From positions 1 through 39,301 of the forward strand of contig CALFWB010000020.1 in NCBI GenBank assembly GCA_937928795.1: DNA of 39,301 nt, read 5' to 3'. The notes beneath the pieces are model-generated. The model did no database searches and had not been told where the DNA came from. It was given only the letters and a program-made list of their open reading frames with translations. Source of the DNA: an uncultured Anaerolineales bacterium. Its GTDB lineage: Bacteria > Chloroflexota > Anaerolineae > Anaerolineales > UBA4823. Shown here one piece after another: positions 34,566-39,301 of the stretch. Positions within the stretch are counted from its first letter, which is position 1; the number at the start of each line of letters is the position of its first letter. The position numbers and the translations under genes are program-made.

Positions 34566-36458
34566 CTAACGTTGGATTTCTTCTAAAACCTGGGCAAGGT
34601 TTTCACAAACAAACTGGACTTCTTCAGCTTTCATTGGAGCAGAGAAAGGCAACGCCAAAATTGATTTCCCAGCCGCCTCTGAAATGGGGAAATCTCCCTC
34701 TTTATAGCCAAACCGCTCGCGATAAAAGGGCTGAAGATGGATGGGGGTGAAGTAGGGGCGAGCTGGAATACCGCGTTGAGCCAGTTTTTCCATTACCAAG
34801 TTGCGATCGATCGTCTCGTCAAAGCGCACCGGGTAGACAAACCAGCTCATGCGGGTCGTTGTGGGCACAATCGTCAGCGGAGATACGCCCGGTATTTTGA
34901 CCAAATGTTTGCGATATTCTTCCGCCACTTCCTCACGCTTGCGCAATAGCGTATCCAAGCGGCGCATTTGCACCACCCCTACGGCAGCGTTCATCTCTGA
35001 GATGCGGTAGTTGTATCCTAAGCGAGAGTGATTGAGCCAGCCATCAAAAACATCTCGGCCCTGATTGCGCAAGCTGCGAAACAAATCGGCCCATTTTTCG
35101 TCGTTGGTGACCAGAACGGCACCCTCACCGGTGGTAATCTGTTTATTAGGGTAAAAGGCAAAGGCGCCAGCTTTGCCCAAAGCGCCAACCCGACGACCCT
35201 TATACTCTGCGCCGATGGCTTCGCACGCATCCTCGATCACAATCAAGCCATATCGCTCGGCAATCTCTAGGATTGGGTCCATATCGGCTGGCTGGCCGAA
35301 AATGTGAACGGGAAGGATGGCTTTGGTGCGCGGGGTAATAGCAGCTTCGATACGGTTCGGATCGATGTTCAGACTTACAGGATCAATATCGACAAAAACA
35401 GGTTTTGCGCCTTCGTAGAGCGCAACGTTGGCTGTTGCCACAAAACTAAATGGAGAAGTAATCACTTCATCACCCGATCCAATTCCGCCGGCGACGATAC
35501 AGAGATGCAAAGCCGCCGTCCCATTAATCACCGCCACAGCGTGTTCCGCACGAGCTACTGAAGCAGCGTATTTCTCAAAGGCCATCGTCTGTGAGCCGAT
35601 CGAGAGATTGCGCGATTGCATCACCCGTACTACCGCTTCGATCTCTTCGCCAGTGATATCCGGCAGTGCCATCGGTACCTTCAAGAGCGTGGAAGGTTGA
35701 TCTTCCTCAACCTGCAGAAAGCTGCTGAGCGGGGGCATGGTGGAGTAAGGCAATTGAGCTTCGTGGCATAAGCTTTTGATGTTTTGAATCGTCTGCTGTG
35801 GTGCACTGGGGATGGCAATGATCACCGCTTCGGCTTGACGCTGGGCGGCTATTTTAGGTAGGTTGATAATCGGACCTTCTACAGGAAGCCCAAAGACCCT
35901 TTGCCCGATTTTGCGGGGATCATCATCCACAAAGCCAATGGCGCTCAAGCCTAATTGGGGGTTGGATTGAATTTCGCGCAACATTTGCACACCGGCATTG
36001 CCGGCTCCCACAATCAGCACTTTTCGAGCGGGGTCAAGTTTCACCCGCCGCCAAAGGATGTCTCCCGGATAGCGCTCAAATTGATGGAAGACAACTCGCA
36101 AACCGCCAAGCAAAATCAGACTCAAGGCAAACTCAATGCCTAATACGGAACGCGGCAGGGTATAAACGAAACGAGGATAAAGCGAAAAAGCAATAACGGA
36201 AATGATGATCGAACCCACTAAGACCGCCAGAGCAAGATGGAAAAAATCCCGAGTGCTGGCATACCGCCAAACGCGACGATATATGCCACCTACGGCAAAT
36301 GTGATCGGTCGGATCATCACTCCCGCAATGATGACCGGTAGCATCGCCTGAAGAAAATAGTCGATGGCGTTGAATTCAAAACGCAACATCAGGGCGAGCA
36401 AGAAGGAGATCAAGGTCAGTAAGCCATCTAAGGCGAAGAGAAGATAAGGTCGCCGCAT
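34566..36458 (-). CDS. Membrane/Rossmann polysaccharide-biosynthesis domain fused to DegT aminotransferase
   Basis: The 630-residue protein begins with four hydrophobic helices (about 1-125) and a Rossmann domain (KVLIVGAGNAGVQMLREI) like the front half of CapD/FlaA1-type sugar epimerases. Instead of the epimerase domain, a DegT/DnrJ/StrS PLP-dependent sugar aminotransferase follows (about 270-630), with INGTAALHLCIVAGGIGSGDE cut across the phosphate site and the PLP-Lys in YPNKQITTGEGA (Lys439). This may amino-modify a UDP-sugar at the membrane for surface glycan. AAAGGAA before ATG at 36458 beats the upstream ATG at 36494. Confidence 0.88.
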   Translation of the reverse strand: MRRPYLLFALDGLLTLISFLLALMLRFEFNAIDYFLQAMLPVIIAGVMIRPITFAVGGIYRRVWRYASTRDFFHLALAVLVGSIIISVIAFSLYPRFVYTLPRSVLGIEFALSLILLGGLRVVFHQFERYPGDILWRRVKLDPARKVLIVGAGNAGVQMLREIQSNPQLGLSAIGFVDDDPRKIGQRVFGLPVEGPIINLPKIAAQRQAEAVIIAIPSAPQQTIQNIKSLCHEAQLPYSTMPPLSSFLQVEEDQPSTLLKVPMALPDITGEEIEAVVRVMQSRNLSIGSQTMAFEKYAASVARAEHAVAVINGTAALHLCIVAGGIGSGDEVITSPFSFVATANVALYEGAKPVFVDIDPVSLNIDPNRIEAAITPRTKAILPVHIFGQPADMDPILEIAERYGLIVIEDACEAIGAEYKGRRVGALGKAGAFAFYPNKQITTGEGAVLVTNDEKWADLFRSLRNQGRDVFDGWLNHSRLGYNYRISEMNAAVGVVQMRRLDTLLRKREEVAEEYRKHLVKIPGVSPLTIVPTTTRMSWFVYPVRFDETIDRNLVMEKLAQRGIPARPYFTPIHLQPFYRERFGYKEGDFPISEAAGKSILALPFSAPMKAEEVQFVCENLAQVLEEIQR

Positions 36459-36597
36459 CTTATTTCCTTTTTCTCGAACGATAATCGCCTGCATTCGTCA
36501 GGCATCATCTCAATGGTCACTGTTTGTTAGTTCTTTTCCAAAAACTTAGAGAGGATTATATCTCAAATTGCCACTTGGCGTCCTTAATCTGGGATAT

Positions 36598-36635
36598 AAA
36601 AAAGCTGGCAGGCGTTTGAAAACACCTGCCAGCTT
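36598..36635 (-). terminator. Intrinsic terminator of the SBBP-repeat gene
   Basis: AAGCTGGCAGGCGTTT and AAACACCTGCCAGCTT pair over 16 bp with one mismatch around a 2-nt centre (36602-36635). Read on the minus strand it is followed by six T residues (36598-36603). It lies just past the SBBP gene stop at 36657. Confidence 0.9.
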
Positions 36636-36656
36636 AACTTGTTTCCAAGGTTGGCT

Positions 36657-39140
36657 TCATTCTCCGCCTGAAGGATCACCTCGATGGATCAACGGGAGAA
36701 ATATATGGAAATTTAGCTGAACGGGCCGGGTTGTGGCGGTTGGCACCATGGTCATCGTGGGGGCTTCAGTGCGGGTCGGGGTTAAAGTACGGGTGGGCGT
36801 CGGTGTTCGGGTGGGCGTCATCGTGTGGGTGGGTGTGATCGTGCGTGTTGGTGTGGGCGTTCTAGTCTCGGTTGGGGAGGGGCTTGGCGTGCCGGTTGGC
36901 GATGGGGTCGGAGTGGGGAAGAAACCCATCGCAAGCATGAGCAAAAAAGCCTCACTTCCTCCCTGAAACGTGGTATCTGCTGCCAAAGTGGAAAGCAGGA
37001 GGTTATCCGATTCTGTTTGACCTACAATGTAGGGACGTGGATCGTTGCCCAGATCGATGCCATAACCGCGGTCAAGGCCATTGCCACCGAAGTAAGTGCT
37101 GTAGGACAATTCATTCCCTACCGAGCCTAACTTCACGATAAAGGCATCCTCACCACCGCGAGAGGTTCGATAAAGGGCTGACTGGGTCGTGGGAAAGTCT
37201 GAGGAGAAGGTATTACCCGTCACCAGCACTTCGCCGTCTGCGGTTACCGCAATTGCCCTCCCGATATCCAAAGCACCTCCGCCGAGATAAGTGCTGAAAG
37301 CTACTCCTGAAGAGGAGTTGAATTTCATTGCGAAAGCATCATATATTCCTCCAAAAGTCGAGTCATATGCCGAAGCCACAGGAAAGTCGTTTGAGGCGGT
37401 AAAGCCCGTTAAAAAAGAAAATTCCCCTTGATTTTGGATGTCCAGCACCTCATCCCAGCCGCTTCCGCCGATGTAGGAACTATATAAGAGGGGAGCTGAA
37501 AATTGGCTCATATCCAATTCAGCCAGAAAGCCATCCGCATGTCCTCCTCGATATTGTGCAGCATAAGCCCCTTCGGTTGTAGGAAAATTTTGCGAATTCG
37601 TTGAGCCACCCACTGTCACCCGATTGGCTGTGCCGAGATCAATCCCATAACAAACGTCATCCGCCGAGCCGCTGAGTAATCCCACCGATTGGAAAGCATC
37701 TCCCTCTGCTGAGAGCTTGAGCGCAAAGCAATCCTTACCGCCCAAATGTCCATAATCAATGGGAAAATCACCCGATGCCGTTTCGCCAGTGACGTAGATC
37801 GTTCCGTCTGCGGCACAAACCAAGTCATTGATAGCATCGAATTGGTTTCCCCCCATAACGCGGCTGAAATCCAATTGGTCGCCCTGAGCAGAAAGGCGCA
37901 ATAAAAAACCATCCCCAATGCCGCCATAATTACCGTGTGTTTTTGGAAAACCACTTGAAGCGGTCACGCCGCCGATGACCGCTTTACCATCCTCACTAAG
38001 TGCCAAAGTATAAGCCCGATCAAGAGCTGATCCACCGATGTAGGTGCTGTAGATTAACTGGGTAGCATCGGGAGATAATTTGCTGACGAATACATCATGA
38101 TCGCCGTTATGCTGAGGACCATAACTCTGGCTATTGATTCCCGGAAAATCCAATGAGGTCGTTGAACCTACCACATAGATATATCCCTGCGAATCCACCG
38201 CTACATCATAAGCGATTTCATTCCCGCTGCCTCCCAAGTAGGTGCTGAAGACCAATTCAGCGGCGTTATCTTGCCCAAAGGCTCTAGGCGGAGCAAGCAT
38301 TGCTTGACTACTCCTATTCAAACTGGCTATGCGCAGTCCACCGCCTCCCGCTTGACTCCCTTCAACTCCATCCGCTTGGATTACGCTCACTTGCTCTTCG
38401 CCCTGCGGCGTCTCCCATCCGATCTCTAACTCCCGCGGCGATTGCGGTAGCGGAAGGCGGAGACTTCCGGCGGGTGTATGTATAGTGATCTGTTCTCCTT
38501 TCAATTCAACCGCCTCCAGACCTTCCAGCCTGAGCGTGGGCTTTGCGAAGGCTTGTTTGGTTTGCCTTCCTTGCTCGACAAAGCTCCATTCCAAGCCACG
38601 CCGACCGAACCCAATGACCAAGTCCAACCCAGCATATAACTCTTGGTAGACCAGTCGTGAGTAGGCTGGCACTTCGGTCACCCAACGGGCAGGATCGTTG
38701 CCCTTTAGAAAGTTGAACCTTGCCGCAAGCGGTGCATCGGCTGACAAGACAACTTGGGGGTTGCTCTTGACAAAGGAAAGCTTCCAATGGATTGTCTTGC
38801 TGGGCAAAGATAGAGGGGGAAACTTACTTGGCCGTTTATTGTCATCCTGGACTTGGGTTGGTTCAGAATAGACCAGCGAAAACCAGATCGCATTGGCGGT
38901 AAACCACAGCGTGAGACTTCCCTGCTGCGCCACAAAAAGAACCTCGGGCGGATATTGCCCGAGGTTGGGTAGAATGAGCGGCGGAGAGGAAATGGAAGTA
39001 ATCCTTTTTGAGTTATCGAGCGATAAAACGGCGGTTGGCGCTTTGTGGTTAGGAAGTCTGCCGGGAAACAAGAAGCTAACCAAAACCAGAGTGAGCGAGA
39101 GCGCGATCCCCACCCACTTCAGCAAGCGACTTTCTTTCAT
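36657..39140 (-). CDS. Secreted SBBP-repeat protein with Pro/Thr-rich C-terminal tail
   Basis: The 827-residue protein starts with a hydrophobic signal or anchor (about 8-27), an N-terminal DUF7948-like part (to about 290), then about nine SBBP-type beta-propeller repeats. Each runs like FSTYLGGSGNEIAYDVAVDS followed by a VTGETASGDFPI-type strand. A P-T-P-T linker (about 738-800) precedes the end FHIFLPLIHRGDPSGGE. The start MKESRLLK at 39140 has AGGAGGGG 6 nt upstream; ATG at 39194 is rejected since it would sit within a terminator. It is probably a cell-surface protein. Function is unknown. Confidence 0.85.
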   Translation of the reverse strand: MKESRLLKWVGIALSLTLVLVSFLFPGRLPNHKAPTAVLSLDNSKRITSISSPPLILPNLGQYPPEVLFVAQQGSLTLWFTANAIWFSLVYSEPTQVQDDNKRPSKFPPLSLPSKTIHWKLSFVKSNPQVVLSADAPLAARFNFLKGNDPARWVTEVPAYSRLVYQELYAGLDLVIGFGRRGLEWSFVEQGRQTKQAFAKPTLRLEGLEAVELKGEQITIHTPAGSLRLPLPQSPRELEIGWETPQGEEQVSVIQADGVEGSQAGGGGLRIASLNRSSQAMLAPPRAFGQDNAAELVFSTYLGGSGNEIAYDVAVDSQGYIYVVGSTTSLDFPGINSQSYGPQHNGDHDVFVSKLSPDATQLIYSTYIGGSALDRAYTLALSEDGKAVIGGVTASSGFPKTHGNYGGIGDGFLLRLSAQGDQLDFSRVMGGNQFDAINDLVCAADGTIYVTGETASGDFPIDYGHLGGKDCFALKLSAEGDAFQSVGLLSGSADDVCYGIDLGTANRVTVGGSTNSQNFPTTEGAYAAQYRGGHADGFLAELDMSQFSAPLLYSSYIGGSGWDEVLDIQNQGEFSFLTGFTASNDFPVASAYDSTFGGIYDAFAMKFNSSSGVAFSTYLGGGALDIGRAIAVTADGEVLVTGNTFSSDFPTTQSALYRTSRGGEDAFIVKLGSVGNELSYSTYFGGNGLDRGYGIDLGNDPRPYIVGQTESDNLLLSTLAADTTFQGGSEAFLLMLAMGFFPTPTPSPTGTPSPSPTETRTPTPTRTITPTHTMTPTRTPTPTRTLTPTRTEAPTMTMVPTATTRPVQLNFHIFLPLIHRGDPSGGE

Positions 39141-39163
39141 GGACAACCCCTCCTGAATATGAA

Positions 39164-39202
39164 TAAAAAAAGGGCACACTGAGCTTCTCAACATGTGCCC
39201 TT
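39164..39202 (-). terminator. Intrinsic terminator upstream of the SBBP-repeat gene
   Basis: AAGGGCACA (39170-39178) pairs with TGTGCCCTT (39194-39202); on the minus strand seven T residues (39164-39170) follow the stem. It ends 24 nt before the SBBP ATG, so it may end an upstream gene, or act as an attenuator in the leader. Confidence 0.8.
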
Positions 39203-39255
39203 AGTTTATGATTTAATACCCTCCGCTCTACAAAGAAAACAGCTAGCTATTCAAC

Positions 39256-39301
39256 CTAACGATTGCGAAAGACATAAGTTGGTCGCGAGAAGGTGATCGT
39301 G
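39256..39301 (-). CDS. Possible 3' end of a further gene, runs off the window
   Basis: Reading the minus strand from 39300, 14 codons give TITFSRPTYVFRNR and then TAG. The mixed residues are protein-like and a strong terminator follows 54 nt further on, which is why this frame was kept. The fragment is too short to assign. Confidence 0.3.
   Translation of the reverse strand, partial: TITFSRPTYVFRNR

Noticed and set aside
36733..36966. Plus-strand open frame encoding Val-Gly-rich repeats
   Set aside because: It is the complement of the Pro/Thr-codon repeats of the SBBP protein tail; there is no ribosome site and it has low-complexity composition.

Overview
The window reads as chromosome of a Chloroflexota bacterium, probably class Anaerolineae. 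This is an inference from gene style: fused nuoCD, a gamma/alpha-fused 2-oxoacid:ferredoxin oxidoreductase, an SBBP-repeat surface protein with a Pro/Thr-rich tail, a PncB/universal-stress/DinG neighbourhood, compact packing, and several promoters whose -10 box lies 6-8 nt from the start codon (leaderless messages). No phage, insertion sequence with a transposase, or CRISPR array is visible.

Region 1 (1-5.9 kb): a nitroreductase, then on the minus strand, in transcription order, a 71-residue peptide gene, a polyprenyl-synthase-like gene, a large membrane histidine kinase and a PPDK-regulatory kinase/phosphorylase. The peptide ends in Gly-Trp-Arg, the prenyl-synthase-like gene overlaps its 3' end, and the kinase has the order TM-PDZ-multi-TM. 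This matches the comQ-comX-comP logic of Bacillus (prenylated Trp pheromone, prenyltransferase, receptor kinase) in an unrelated phylum. It is the strongest candidate here for an undescribed system. A strong inverted repeat lies upstream of the peptide promoter.

Region 2 (5.9-17.8 kb): a divergent metallo-beta-lactamase-fold hydrolase, then an unbroken minus-strand run of eleven closely spaced genes: iscX, nuoB, nuoCD, nuoI, a Cys-rich unknown, an Mrp-type ATPase, a PSP1/RicT-like protein, a PIG-L deacetylase, a BtuF-like protein, and korA/korB. Most are Fe-S enzymes or are linked to Fe-S biology. A SufR-like regulator with four spaced cysteines is divergent from iscX, and both genes have near-consensus leaderless promoters back to back.

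Region 3 (18.0-24.2 kb): a plus-strand operon for an extracytoplasmic acylation pathway. It encodes a lipoprotein, a 39-residue DltX-like microprotein, an MBOAT acyltransferase, two SGNH-hydrolase-like proteins, an acyl carrier protein and a FAAL-type adenylating enzyme. The layout mirrors dltX/B/D/C/A, but the ligase looks fatty-acyl rather than D-alanyl.

Region 4 (24.1-33.4 kb): a GT4 glycosyltransferase, a MITE-like palindromic repeat in two copies, tRNA-Thr(CGU), uridine kinase, a VTT/DedA membrane protein, a repeat-rich intergenic stretch, an exonuclease-helicase of the DinG family, nicotinate phosphoribosyltransferase, and a ParB-like/tandem-USP fusion.

Region 5 (33.4-39.3 kb): minus-strand metallophosphoesterase, low-molecular-weight protein tyrosine phosphatase, a membrane/Rossmann-DegT aminotransferase fusion (surface polysaccharide), and a secreted SBBP-repeat protein between two clear intrinsic terminators. 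The last bases hold what may be the 3' end of a further minus-strand gene.
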